From assembly GCA_937858235.1 (NCBI GenBank), contig CALLZZ010000308.1:1-9713 (forward strand): a stretch of DNA of 9,713 bases. Direction: 5' to 3'. Below the pieces are notes generated by a model. It did not search any database, was not told the DNA's origin, and was given only the letters and a program-made list of their open reading frames with translations. A program made the translations under genes and the position numbers. Every line of letters begins with the position of its first letter. The stretch's first letter is position 1. Positions 1-5,842 of this stretch are shown piece by piece. The DNA is from an uncultured Clostridia bacterium. Lineage in GTDB: Bacteria > Bacillota > Clostridia > Oscillospirales > Oscillospiraceae.

Positions 1-1200
1 AAAATTAAGATGACAACCCCCCTGGTAGAGATGGATGGAGACGAGATGACTCGGATCCTCTGGAAAGAGATTAAGGAGGAACTCCTGCTCCCCTATGTGG
101 ATCTTGTCACGGAGTACTATGACCTGGGTCTGTCTCAGCGAGACAAAACCGGGGATCAGATTACGGTGGATGCTGCCAACGCCACCAAACAGTATGGCGT
201 AGCGGTGAAGTGTGCCACCATTACCCCTAACGCCCAGCGGATGGAGGAATATCAGCTCACCGAAATGTGGAAGAGTCCCAACGGTACCATCCGCTCCATT
301 CTGGACGGCACCGTGTTCCGGACGCCCATTATGGTCAAGGGCATCTCTCCCGTTGTGAAAAATTGGAGGGAACCCATTACCATCGCCCGTCACGCTTTCG
401 GCGACGTGTACAAGGCCACGGATTACCGGGTTCCCTGCCCCGGCAAGGCGGAACTGCTGTTCCAAGGCACCGATGGCACCGCCTTCCGTCAGACCATCTA
501 CGACTTCGAGTGCCCCGGCGTCCTCCAGGGTCAGTTCAATAAGGACACCTCGATCTGCTCCTTCGCCCACGCCTGTTTCCAGTACGCCATCGACACCAAA
601 CAGGATCTGTGGTTCTCCACCAAGGATACCATCTCCAAACAGTATGACCATACCTTTAAAGATATTTTCGCGGAAATTTTTGAGGCAGAATACCAATCAA
701 AATTTGACGCTCTGGGCATTGAATACTTCTACACCCTCATCGACGACGCAGTTGCCCGGGTCATCCGCAGCAAGGGCGGCTTTATCTGGGCCTGCAAAAA
801 CTATGACGGCGACGTGATGAGCGATATGGTCTCCACCGCCTTCGGTTCCCTGGCTATGATGACTTCCGTGCTGGTCAGCCCCGACGGCAACTACGAATAC
901 GAGGCCGCTCACGGTACCGTTACCCGTCACTATTACAAGTACCTCAAGGGCGAAACAACCTCTACCAATCCGGTGGCCACCATCTTCGCCTGGTCCGGTG
1001 CCCTTCGGAAGCGGGGCGAACTGGACGGCATCGCCGACCTGTGCTGCTTCGCTGACCGTCTGGAGACCGCTACCATTGAAACCATCGAATCTGGCGTAAT
1101 AACCGGGGATCTGGCTCTCCTGTGGGAAGGCGCTGCACCGGCGCAGAAGGTCAGCAGCACCGAATTCCTCAAGGCCATTCACGCAAGACTGGATCAATAA
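1..1200 (+). CDS. icd: NADP-dependent isocitrate dehydrogenase (5' end probably outside window)
   Basis: Oxidatively decarboxylates isocitrate to 2-oxoglutarate in the cytoplasm, supplying NADPH and the carbon skeleton for glutamate. The protein matches the eukaryote-like IDP family: it opens with TPLVEMDGDEMTR, carries the substrate loop SPNGTIR (residues 89-95 counted from the ATG at base 10), R104 and R127 (equivalent to human IDH1 Arg109 and Arg132 by motif), and the signature NYDGDVMSDMVSTAFGSL from residue 264, with metal-ligand aspartates D268 and D272. From base 10 it is 396 residues, close to family length. However, the reading frame is open to base 1 and the preceding codons read K-I-K. 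Relatives commonly begin M-x-K-I-K-M-T, and no ribosome binding site is visible before base 10, so the natural start is probably a few codons upstream and the entry is 5'-partial. It is followed after 42 bp by a dehydrogenase gene with no terminator between, so the two are probably co-transcribed. Confidence 0.95.
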   Translation, partial: KIKMTTPLVEMDGDEMTRILWKEIKEELLLPYVDLVTEYYDLGLSQRDKTGDQITVDAANATKQYGVAVKCATITPNAQRMEEYQLTEMWKSPNGTIRSILDGTVFRTPIMVKGISPVVKNWREPITIARHAFGDVYKATDYRVPCPGKAELLFQGTDGTAFRQTIYDFECPGVLQGQFNKDTSICSFAHACFQYAIDTKQDLWFSTKDTISKQYDHTFKDIFAEIFEAEYQSKFDALGIEYFYTLIDDAVARVIRSKGGFIWACKNYDGDVMSDMVSTAFGSLAMMTSVLVSPDGNYEYEAAHGTVTRHYYKYLKGETTSTNPVATIFAWSGALRKRGELDGIADLCCFADRLETATIETIESGVITGDLALLWEGAAPAQKVSSTEFLKAIHARLDQ

Positions 1201-1242
1201 ACCACTGACCATAGGCTACACTACATAGGGGAGGCATTTGCT

Positions 1243-2205
1243 ATGAAAATTGTGGTACTGGACGGATACGCCGGAAATCCCGGCGATCTCAGTTGGGAGG
1301 GCTTGGAAAAGCTGGGGACACTGACGGTCTACGACCGGACGCCCTTCGACACCGCCGCCATCGTAGAACGCATCGGTGACGCAGAAATCGTGTACACCAA
1401 CAAAATTCCTCTGTCCCGCCAAGTCATTGAAACCTGTCCCAGCATCCAATTCATTGGGATACTGGCTACCGGCTATAACATTGTAGACATCGCCGCGGCT
1501 AAGGAACGGAACATCCCGGTCTGCAACATCCCCGGCTACAGTACCGCTGCCGTGGCACAGTTGACTCTGGCGCTGCTGCTGGAAATCTGCCACCATGTGG
1601 CACATCACAGCCAACAGGTTCACTCCGGCTACTGGTCCGGCTGCGATGACTTCTGCTTCTGGGACTACCCGCTCATCGAACTGGCCGGCAAAACCATGGG
1701 TATCGTTGGGTTTGGCAACATTGGTAGGGCGGTAGGACAACTGGCTCGTACCCTGGGGATGAAGGTGCTGGCTACTGGCTCCCGTCCCACCGAGGAGGGG
1801 CGCGCCATCGGTAACTATGTGGATCTGGACACCCTGCTTCGGGAATCCGACGTAATTTCTCTCCACTGCCCTCTGTTTCCTGAAAACAAAGAGATGATCT
1901 GCAAAGAATCCATCGCCAAAATGAAGGACGGTGCAATCCTCTTGAATACCGCTCGGGGTGCCCTCATCGTGGAACAGGATGTAGCGGATGCCCTGAATAG
2001 TGGCAAGCTCTACGCCGTAGGTCTGGACGTGGCTGCGGTGGAACCCCTCCCCAGCGACAGTCCTCTGTTAGGCACCAAAAACTGTCTGATGACGCCCCAT
2101 ATCGCCTGGGCCACCAAGGAGGCTCGTCAGCGATTGATGGACATTGCGGTTCACAACCTCCAGGCATTTTTAGACGGCAAACCGGAGCATGTCGTCAATC
2201 CGTAA
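1243..2205 (+). CDS. D-2-hydroxyacid dehydrogenase (glycerate dehydrogenase/hydroxypyruvate reductase-like)
   Basis: A 320-residue NAD(P)-dependent 2-hydroxyacid dehydrogenase, of the usual length for the family. It has the Rossmann glycine motif GFGNIG at residues 156-161 and the family's catalytic triad: R238 in NTARGALI, E267 in DVAAVEPLP and H286 in MTPHIAWAT. The N-terminal catalytic-domain part carries ILATGYNIVDIAAAKER. The closest subgroup by eye is HprA-like glycerate dehydrogenase, which interconverts hydroxypyruvate and glycerate; the exact substrate (glyoxylate, hydroxypyruvate or another 2-oxoacid) cannot be read from sequence alone, so no symbol is given. The ATG at 1243 follows the strong site GGGGAGG at about 1228-1234. 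It sits behind icd with a 42-bp gap and is closed by the terminator at 2221-2267, which suggests a two-gene icd operon feeding 2-oxoacid metabolism (inference). Confidence 0.92.
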   Translation: MKIVVLDGYAGNPGDLSWEGLEKLGTLTVYDRTPFDTAAIVERIGDAEIVYTNKIPLSRQVIETCPSIQFIGILATGYNIVDIAAAKERNIPVCNIPGYSTAAVAQLTLALLLEICHHVAHHSQQVHSGYWSGCDDFCFWDYPLIELAGKTMGIVGFGNIGRAVGQLARTLGMKVLATGSRPTEEGRAIGNYVDLDTLLRESDVISLHCPLFPENKEMICKESIAKMKDGAILLNTARGALIVEQDVADALNSGKLYAVGLDVAAVEPLPSDSPLLGTKNCLMTPHIAWATKEARQRLMDIAVHNLQAFLDGKPEHVVNP

Positions 2206-2220
2206 CCGATTTTATTTTCA

Positions 2221-2267
2221 AAACACCTGTCGATTCTGCCCTGTGGTGGAAACGACAGGTGTTTTTT
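2221..2267 (+). terminator. Rho-independent terminator of the icd operon
   Basis: A 12-bp perfect stem, AAACACCTGTCG (2221-2232) with CGACAGGTGTTT (2253-2264), is followed by further T residues to 2267. It begins 16 bases after the dehydrogenase stop codon. The stem carries the ACCTGT/ACAGGT motif that recurs in the marR promoter just downstream. Confidence 0.9.
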
Positions 2268-2289
2268 AACGGCACCTGTAAAAAACCTC

Positions 2290-2318
2290 TTGACAATTCC
2301 GACAGGTACCGTTAGAAT
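2290..2318 (+). promoter_or_regulatory. Sigma-A-type promoter of marR
   Basis: A consensus -35 box TTGACA (2290-2295) is separated by exactly 17 bp from TAGAAT (2313-2318), a five-of-six match to the -10 consensus. It lies directly after the icd-operon terminator and about 60 bases ahead of the marR start. Confidence 0.85.
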
Positions 2319-2337
2319 GTAACCAACCGGTACCTGT
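2302..2337 (+). promoter_or_regulatory. Probable MarR operator: inverted repeat over the promoter
   Basis: ACAGGTACCG (2302-2311) and CGGTACCTGT (2328-2337) are perfect reverse complements separated by 16 bp. The first arm fills the spacer between the -35 and -10 boxes; the second lies around the expected transcription start. Each arm also contains the self-palindrome GGTACC (2305-2310 and 2329-2334, 24 bp apart). A near copy with one mismatch, CGGCACCTGT, sits at 2270-2279, just upstream of the -35. The position suggests binding by the adjacent MarR protein and autorepression (inference). Confidence 0.6.
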
Positions 2338-2375
2338 TAAAACAATCACTACACGCACCTCAGGAGGTATTGCTC

Positions 2376-2966
2376 ATGCAAGATACAACAATGGAATTAT
2401 GGGAAAAAATGAACCAGCTGCAATATCTGCTTCACAGACAGCGGTTCCGCAGACGAGAAGGCAGCCCTATGAAGGACACAACCCGGGGTCAGGGACGAAT
2501 CCTCGCCTTCCTGAAACTCAAGGATGGCATTCGTACCCGCGACCTGGCCTACCTGCTGGATATGCGCCTCTCCTCTCTCAACGAACTGCTGGGAAAGCTG
2601 GAGCACAACGGTTATATTGTGCGGGAGCCATCAGAAAGTGATAAACGAGTTATGCTGATTCACCTCACGGAAAAAGGGCACGCTCAGGAACAATCCAACC
2701 CCGACATGGGTCATTTGTTCCGCTGCCTCTCCCCGGAGGAACAGGAGACCTTCGGCTCCTATCTGGATCGGATCATTGCCACTCTGGAGTCCCAGTTGGA
2801 CGAAACCGATCCACGGGGCTGCGCAGAAAATCGCCGCCACCGGAAAGAGGCCTTTGAGCGCTGCTTCAACGGGGAAGATTTATGGGGTGGCCGCCGCGGA
2901 AGACACGGAGGCTTCCGAAATGGCTACGGCTGCCCCAGGCACTCCGATGATCCTCACCGGGAATAA
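2376..2966 (+). CDS. MarR-family winged-helix transcriptional regulator with a basic, His/Gly-rich tail
   Basis: A 196-residue DNA-binding regulator. The middle of the protein is a MarR winged helix: the helix-turn-helix region contains RTRDLAYLLDMRLSSLNELL, followed by GKLEHNGYIVREPSESDKR and the wing, which ends in the family hallmark D-x-R-x5-LTEKG. Family members bind palindromic operators as dimers and are often released by small phenolic or antibiotic-like ligands. The start is ATG 2376, seven bases after AGGAGGT (2362-2368); an in-frame TTG at 2370 is too close to that site. After the usual MarR length, the last 40 or so residues form an odd tail rich in Arg, Gly and His (WGGRRGRHGGFRNGYG, then PRHSDDPHRE), which may be disordered, bind metal or contact DNA. 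It stands alone between its own promoter and a downstream hairpin, with no obvious transporter target beside it, although the ribU unit follows. Ligand unknown. Confidence 0.88.
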   Translation: MQDTTMELWEKMNQLQYLLHRQRFRRREGSPMKDTTRGQGRILAFLKLKDGIRTRDLAYLLDMRLSSLNELLGKLEHNGYIVREPSESDKRVMLIHLTEKGHAQEQSNPDMGHLFRCLSPEEQETFGSYLDRIIATLESQLDETDPRGCAENRRHRKEAFERCFNGEDLWGGRRGRHGGFRNGYGCPRHSDDPHRE

Positions 2967-3147
2967 TCATCCAACTATGATATGCAATATACCCGGTTCA
3001 GCCACCTGCTTGTCCTTTCTCCTGGGCACAGCCGCTATGGCTACCGTTTGGGGAATTGCTTTGGCGCTCTCTGCCCTCTGCCGCGCAATCCAGAGGATCG
3101 TAAAACCGTTTCTTCTGAACCAACCAAAAGGACCTTCCAGACAATAA
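2947..3147 (+). CDS. Possible small single-span membrane protein overlapping the marR end
   Basis: A 66-residue reading frame, offset from marR and overlapping its last 20 bases. Residues from about 20 to 46 read as one hydrophobic stretch (LSFLLGTAAMATVWGIALAL) followed by a basic segment (CRAIQRIVKP), which is what a small one-helix membrane protein looks like. Against it, none of the possible starts (ATG at 2947, 2977 or 3037) has a recognisable ribosome binding site, and I do not recognise the sequence. If translated, it would depend on coupling to marR termination. Treat it as a candidate only. Confidence 0.22.
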   Translation: MILTGNNHPTMICNIPGSATCLSFLLGTAAMATVWGIALALSALCRAIQRIVKPFLLNQPKGPSRQ

Positions 3148-3163
3148 ACCTATGGCTAGCAGA

Positions 3164-3204
3164 AAACAGAGGGTGCTCCTCGCGCTCTCTGTTTCGCTCT
3201 TTTT
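3164..3204 (+). terminator. Probable terminator after marR
   Basis: AAACAGAG (3164-3171) pairs perfectly with CTCTGTTT (3187-3194), extendable inward by a G-T and a G-C pair, leaving an 11-base loop. A T run follows at 3200-3204 after a six-base gap. It lies just before the ribU promoter, where the marR transcript should end. The rest of 2967-3163 holds only the weak small frame at 2947. Confidence 0.6.
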
Positions 3205-3225
3205 CCCTGTTTTACGCCCACCTAC

Positions 3226-3254
3226 TTGATTTCATTCGAAGAATATGCTATATT
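3226..3254 (+). promoter_or_regulatory. Promoter of the riboswitch-ribU transcript
   Basis: TTGATT (3226-3231), a 17-bp spacer and TATATT (3249-3254), with an extended -10 TGC immediately before it. Transcription would start about 15 bases ahead of the FMN aptamer. Confidence 0.8.
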
Positions 3255-3276
3255 AAATATACAGCTGAATACTGAG

Positions 3277-3391
3277 ATGTCTTCAGGGCAGGGTGCAATT
3301 CCCGATTGGCGGTTACAGTCCGCGAGCGGTTTAACGCAGGATCCGGTGTAAGTCCGGGACCAACAGTGATAGTCTGGATGGAAGAAGACGT
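3277..3391 (+). ncRNA. FMN riboswitch (RFN element)
   Basis: The conserved RFN core is present in order: TCTTCAGGGCAGGGTG near 3280, the GCGGT of the next arm, AGTCCGCGAGC near 3317, GATCCGGTGTAAGTCCGGGACC near 3340 to 3362, AACAGT, and AGTCTGGATG followed by GAAGAAGAC to 3389. The closing P1 helix forms between 3277-3284 and 3384-3391. This RNA binds flavin mononucleotide directly; binding reduces expression of riboflavin synthesis or uptake genes. Its position ahead of ribU means that FMN from imported riboflavin feeds back on the importer. Confidence 0.96.
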
Positions 3392-3495
3392 GTTAATGTT
3401 GTGTAATAGGTATGGGATTCCCATCGCCTTTTTGTCACGCGCCTGGAACGATTAACACCTGAAAGACAAATCTGTTTTTCAGGTGTATTTTGTTT
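3390..3495 (+). terminator. Riboswitch expression platform: terminator with competing antiterminator
   Basis: The terminator is ACACCTGAAA (3455-3464) paired with TTTCAGGTGT (3477-3486), followed by ATTTTGTTT. The alternative helix is GTGTTAAT (3390-3397) with ATTAACAC (3451-3458), a perfect 8-bp match that uses the left arm of the terminator and touches the last bases of P1, so the two cannot coexist. Between them lies a smaller hairpin (3409-3416 with 3420-3428, one bulged C) followed by five T, which could be a second terminator. The switching model is inferred from base pairing. Confidence 0.7.
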
Positions 3496-3511
3496 AAAAG
3501 GAGCGATTGTT

Positions 3512-4186
3512 ATGAGTACCAAGAGCACTAACACAAAGAAAATTACCATGCTGGGTATGCTGGCCGCCATCGCCTATGTGGTCACCTTTGTTACCCACTT
3601 CCTGATCCCGCCCATTCAAGGCTTCCTGAGCTACGATCCCAAGGATGTCATCATTACCATCGGCGGCTTCCTCTTTGGTCCCCTGTCTGCTTTACTGATC
3701 TCCGTCGTGGTCTCCGTAGTCGAGATGGTTACCATCAGCGCTACCGGTCCCATCGGCTGCATTATGAATATTCTGGCTACCTGCTGCTTCACCTGCGCTG
3801 CCTCCCTTATTTACAAGCGCAAGCACACCCTTAAGGGTGCTGTTGGCGGTCTGGTGGTCGGTACCCTGATCACCACTGCCTTCATGCTCCTGTGGAACTA
3901 TCTCATTACCCCCATCTACATGGGCTTCCCCAGAGCCGCTGTGGCAGACATGCTGGTTCCTGTTTTCCTACCCTTTAATCTGAGCAAATGCGCCCTCAAC
4001 GCCGCCATCACCATGCTTATCTACAAGCCTGTGGTCACTGCCCTGCGCAAAGCCAATCTGGTTCCCCCCTCTTCCGGCAGCAGCGCCGGCGGTAAACGGG
4101 GCATCCAAATTGGTCTGATCCTGGTTTCTCTGCTGATTCTAGTCACCTGCGTTCTGGTCTTCCTGGTCATGCAGGGTATCCTGTAA
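3512..4186 (+). CDS. ribU: Riboflavin ECF transporter substrate-binding (S) component RibU
   Basis: A 224-residue integral membrane protein with about six hydrophobic segments, the normal size and layout for an ECF-type S component. It binds riboflavin outside the membrane and pairs with the shared energising module (EcfT plus two ATPases), which is not encoded in this window. Recognisable RibU features are the N-terminal KITMLGMLAAIAYVVTF helix (S components often carry an Ala-rich first helix used for docking with EcfT), the DPKDVIITIGGFLFGP segment and the NLSKCALNAAITMLIYKPV region near the end. The start is ATG 3512, eight bases after AAAGGAG (3497-3503). The assignment is strongly supported by the FMN riboswitch immediately upstream. 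The final 40 residues include a Ser/Gly-rich linker and one more membrane segment. It forms its own transcript, closed by the terminator at 4204-4239. Confidence 0.95.
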   Translation: MSTKSTNTKKITMLGMLAAIAYVVTFVTHFLIPPIQGFLSYDPKDVIITIGGFLFGPLSALLISVVVSVVEMVTISATGPIGCIMNILATCCFTCAASLIYKRKHTLKGAVGGLVVGTLITTAFMLLWNYLITPIYMGFPRAAVADMLVPVFLPFNLSKCALNAAITMLIYKPVVTALRKANLVPPSSGSSAGGKRGIQIGLILVSLLILVTCVLVFLVMQGIL

Positions 4187-4203
4187 TTTGATACAACTTT
4201 TTT

Positions 4204-4239
4204 GAACCGACCCACAGAAATCGTAGGTCGGTTCTTTTT
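4204..4239 (+). terminator. Terminator of ribU
   Basis: GAACCGACC (4204-4212) pairs perfectly with GGTCGGTTC (4226-4234) and is followed by five T. It starts 18 bases after the ribU stop codon. Confidence 0.92.
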
Positions 4240-4321
4240 CCCTCCAGGCATCGCGAACCGCTTCTCCCTTCGCTCCCTGCAGCGGAACGGTAACAAGGGA
4301 CTGGTTTTTTTTCGGAAATGC

Positions 4322-4339
4322 TGGTAAGATACTAGTATC
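4322..4339 (+). promoter_or_regulatory. Candidate extended -10 promoter with an overlapping palindrome (lemA-like gene)
   Basis: TGG-TAAGAT (4322-4330) fits an extended -10 element, while no good -35 is visible at the right spacing. A perfect 12-bp palindrome, GATACTAGTATC (4328-4339), overlaps the end of the -10 box, which is where a repressor would block it. The remaining sequence from 4240 to 4455 shows no gene. Confidence 0.4.
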
Positions 4340-4455
4340 CTAACAGGGGGGATCGGCGCTACGGCTCCCCAACTCGCCTGTCAAGCTGCCACAACTAAAT
4401 GACTGCTACAGTCTTTGGGACTGCTCCAGCGCGTTGCGAAAGGAGTAAGAGACCT

Positions 4456-4992
4456 ATGATGATCGTGCTTGTGATTGCGTTGATCCTTATTTTCCTGGTG
4501 GTCTGCTGGTATATCTCCACCGGCAACCGTCTTCACACCTTGAACGTGAAGCTCAACACCTCAGAAACTACTTTGGAGGCCATCCTGATCCGCCGTTCCG
4601 GTCTGGTGATTCAACTACTGGAGCTGTGCCGGAACTGCCCTGCCTGTGCTGCACATGCCCTCCCCCTTCTTCCTCCCCTGCATCCTGGCATGTCTATGGT
4701 GGAATGCAACCATGCTGACACTCAGCTGTGGGCTTTAGCCCGGCACATTTACACCTTAGCAAAGACCCATCCCGCCCTATACGCCAACATGTGCTACCGG
4801 GAACTCAAGCTGGGAATTCGAGATCTGGAGGAACAGCTTCAATCCGCCCGCCAACGCTATAACAGCACCGCTTCCGTCTACAACCGTCTCCTGACCCACT
4901 TCCCCAGCCAGGCCGTAGGACAACACCTCCATCTGGCGCCACGAGACCTGTTCCAACCAGACGGAACTGCCAGGCAGCAAGCCAGACTGTAG
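4456..4992 (+). CDS. Divergent LemA-family membrane-anchored protein
   Basis: A 178-residue protein with an N-terminal transmembrane segment at about residues 3-21 (MIVLVIALILIFLVVCWYI) and a cytoplasm-style helical body. The C-terminal part keeps the LemA pattern: YRELKLGIRDLEEQLQSAR, then QRYNSTASVYNRLLTHFPS, matching the family's L-x-x-x-E-x-x-I-x-x-A-R-x-x-Y-N-x-x-V-x-x-Y-N-x-x-x-x-x-FP. The start of the body (NVKLNTSETTLEAILIRRSGLVIQLLELCR) fits the W-x-x-I-D-x-x-L-x-R-R-x-D-L-I-P-N-L-V region but has lost the usual Trp, Asp and P-N residues. A Cys/Pro/His-rich insert follows, with cysteines in CRNCPAC and a later VEC. LemA proteins have no firmly established biochemical role. The start is ATG 4456, ten bases after AAAGGAG; an in-frame ATG at 4399 lacks a binding site. 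The gene sits alone between ribU and its own terminator. Confidence 0.78.
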   Translation: MMIVLVIALILIFLVVCWYISTGNRLHTLNVKLNTSETTLEAILIRRSGLVIQLLELCRNCPACAAHALPLLPPLHPGMSMVECNHADTQLWALARHIYTLAKTHPALYANMCYRELKLGIRDLEEQLQSARQRYNSTASVYNRLLTHFPSQAVGQHLHLAPRDLFQPDGTARQQARL

Positions 4993-5014
4993 CGAAGCAT
5001 ATTGACTGAATACA

Positions 5015-5042
5015 AAAAGCCCAGCGTAGGCTGGGTCTTTTA
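5015..5042 (+). terminator. Terminator of the lemA-like gene
   Basis: GCCCAGC (5019-5025) pairs with GCTGGGT (5030-5036, one G-T pair) around a four-base loop, flanked by A residues on the left and TCTTTT on the right. It begins 23 bases after the stop codon. Confidence 0.88.
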
Positions 5043-5275
5043 ACAAGTTGAACGCCTTTTACACAGAGCGTCCCTTCTGATTGATTCCGTTATGGAATAT
5101 CAGTTCCGCTTCTTGTTGACACTGGAGAAAATTGCTAGTGCAATCAGCCGCTTATTGGGTAGCTGTTTCCCTGCCCCGCACCTTTAATTTTAGGCTTCCT
5201 ATGCATATACTCTCTTTTCCAGCCCCGATCCTGATTAAAGCAGCGGCTTTCGGGAACAGTACTTGAGAGGTGAAT
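5043..5275. other. Intergenic leader ahead of the small protein gene; weak promoter only
   Basis: About 230 bases without a convincing gene. TTGACA (5116-5121) followed 17 bp later by TGCAAT (5139-5144) is a possible promoter, which would give a 5' untranslated region of roughly 125 bases. A short AAAGC/GCTTT hairpin at 5237-5250 is the only structure seen near the end. I recognise no riboswitch class here. Confidence 0.4.
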
Positions 5276-5437
5276 ATGATGTCCTATGTAAACCCGAAAC
5301 TTCGTTTCAAATTTGAGTCTCTCCCTATCGACCTGAAAAACGAGATCCTCTCCCGCGATGTTCACATCGAAACGTTAAACGATCTGATCGCCGTTCTGGA
5401 AGACATTGTGCGGGAAGGGGAGGAATCCAATTCTTAG
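5276..5437 (+). CDS. Conserved-looking 53-residue small protein of unknown function
   Basis: A short frame starting MMSYVNPKLRFKFESLPIDL and ending LEDIVREGEESNS. It has no membrane segment or signal peptide and looks like a small, charged, mostly helical cytoplasmic protein. The ribosome site GAGAGGTG (5265-5272) lies correctly for ATG 5276 or, with slightly better spacing, for the adjacent ATG 5279; which is used cannot be decided. The coding case rests on the good ribosome site, an independent terminator directly after the stop, and base use like the neighbouring genes. The pattern Y-V-N-P-x-L...F-E-S-L...L-K-x-E-I-L resembles short hypothetical proteins that I recall from Clostridia genomes, but I cannot name the family or a function. 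Confidence 0.72.
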   Translation: MMSYVNPKLRFKFESLPIDLKNEILSRDVHIETLNDLIAVLEDIVREGEESNS

Positions 5438-5438
5438 C

Positions 5439-5467
5439 AGAAGCAGGTATGATTCCTGCTTCTTTTC
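5439..5467 (+). terminator. Terminator of the 53-residue protein gene
   Basis: AGAAGCAGG (5439-5447) pairs perfectly with CCTGCTTCT (5455-5463) around a seven-base loop, followed by TTTCT. It starts one base after the stop codon. Confidence 0.88.
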
Positions 5468-5730
5468 TACTTATGTGCGTCAAGTTGGAACAACACCATG
5501 CTGTTTTCTATTCTGGACAGCAAGTGCGATATGATTCAGCTATAAAAAAAGAGTGCCTTTACAGCTTTTTAATGCTGTAAAAACATTCGTCGTGGCGCGA
5601 GTATTCATAGGCACAAACCCAAAAACTCGCATAAAGTAAGGTCTTTCGGCATAAGCAAGCGAATATTACACCATTGTATACACTAATCTCACTGATAAAC
5701 TTGAATGGCTGATGATTTATATTTTCTTTG
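5468..5730. other. AT-rich intergenic stretch with no recognised gene
   Basis: No frame on either strand has a start with a ribosome binding site. One clear structure is a perfect 8-bp hairpin, TTTACAGC (5558-5565) with GCTGTAAA (5574-5581); read on the minus strand it is followed, after seven bases, by a T7 run and might be a weak minus-strand terminator. From about 5540 the DNA becomes noticeably richer in A and T than the flanking genes and stays so to about 6540. It may hold remains of an inserted segment, but nothing in it is identifiable. Confidence 0.5.
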
Positions 5731-5757
5731 ACAGACTTGAAAAGTCTGTTATTTTTT
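5731..5757 (+). terminator. Strong terminator with no recognised gene upstream
   Basis: ACAGACTT (5731-5738) pairs perfectly with AAGTCTGT (5742-5749) around a short GAA loop and is followed by TATTTTTT. The nearest + strand gene ends at 5437 and already has its own terminator at 5439-5467, so the transcript this one would end is unknown. It may instead insulate the XRE promoter 13 bases downstream. Confidence 0.8.
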
Positions 5758-5769
5758 CGGAACGTATAC

Positions 5770-5798
5770 TTGACATTTGGTTTTACCCATGCTATGTT
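5770..5798 (+). promoter_or_regulatory. Promoter of the XRE/membrane protein module
   Basis: TTGACA (5770-5775), a 17-bp spacer and TATGTT (5793-5798) preceded by an extended -10 TGC. Between it and the start codon lies the imperfect palindrome CAAACTTTACATTTG (5811-5825), a possible site for the XRE protein itself. Confidence 0.8.
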
Positions 5799-5842
5799 AC
5801 AGATGGAAAGCAAACTTTACATTTGTGGCGGGAGGCGATGCT

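Noticed and set aside
697..1212. 171-residue minus-strand frame opposite icd
   Set aside because: Lies opposite the isocitrate dehydrogenase signature; its composition looks like a reverse-strand shadow.
1216..1866. 216-residue minus-strand frame opposite the dehydrogenase gene
   Set aside because: Antisense shadow of a clearly coding gene with catalytic motifs; no ribosome site and no recognisable protein features.
5559..5813. 84-residue minus-strand frame in the AT-rich gap
   Set aside because: Its start lies downstream of the XRE promoter's -10 box, it has no ribosome site, and it runs across the + strand terminator hairpin; I recognise no family.
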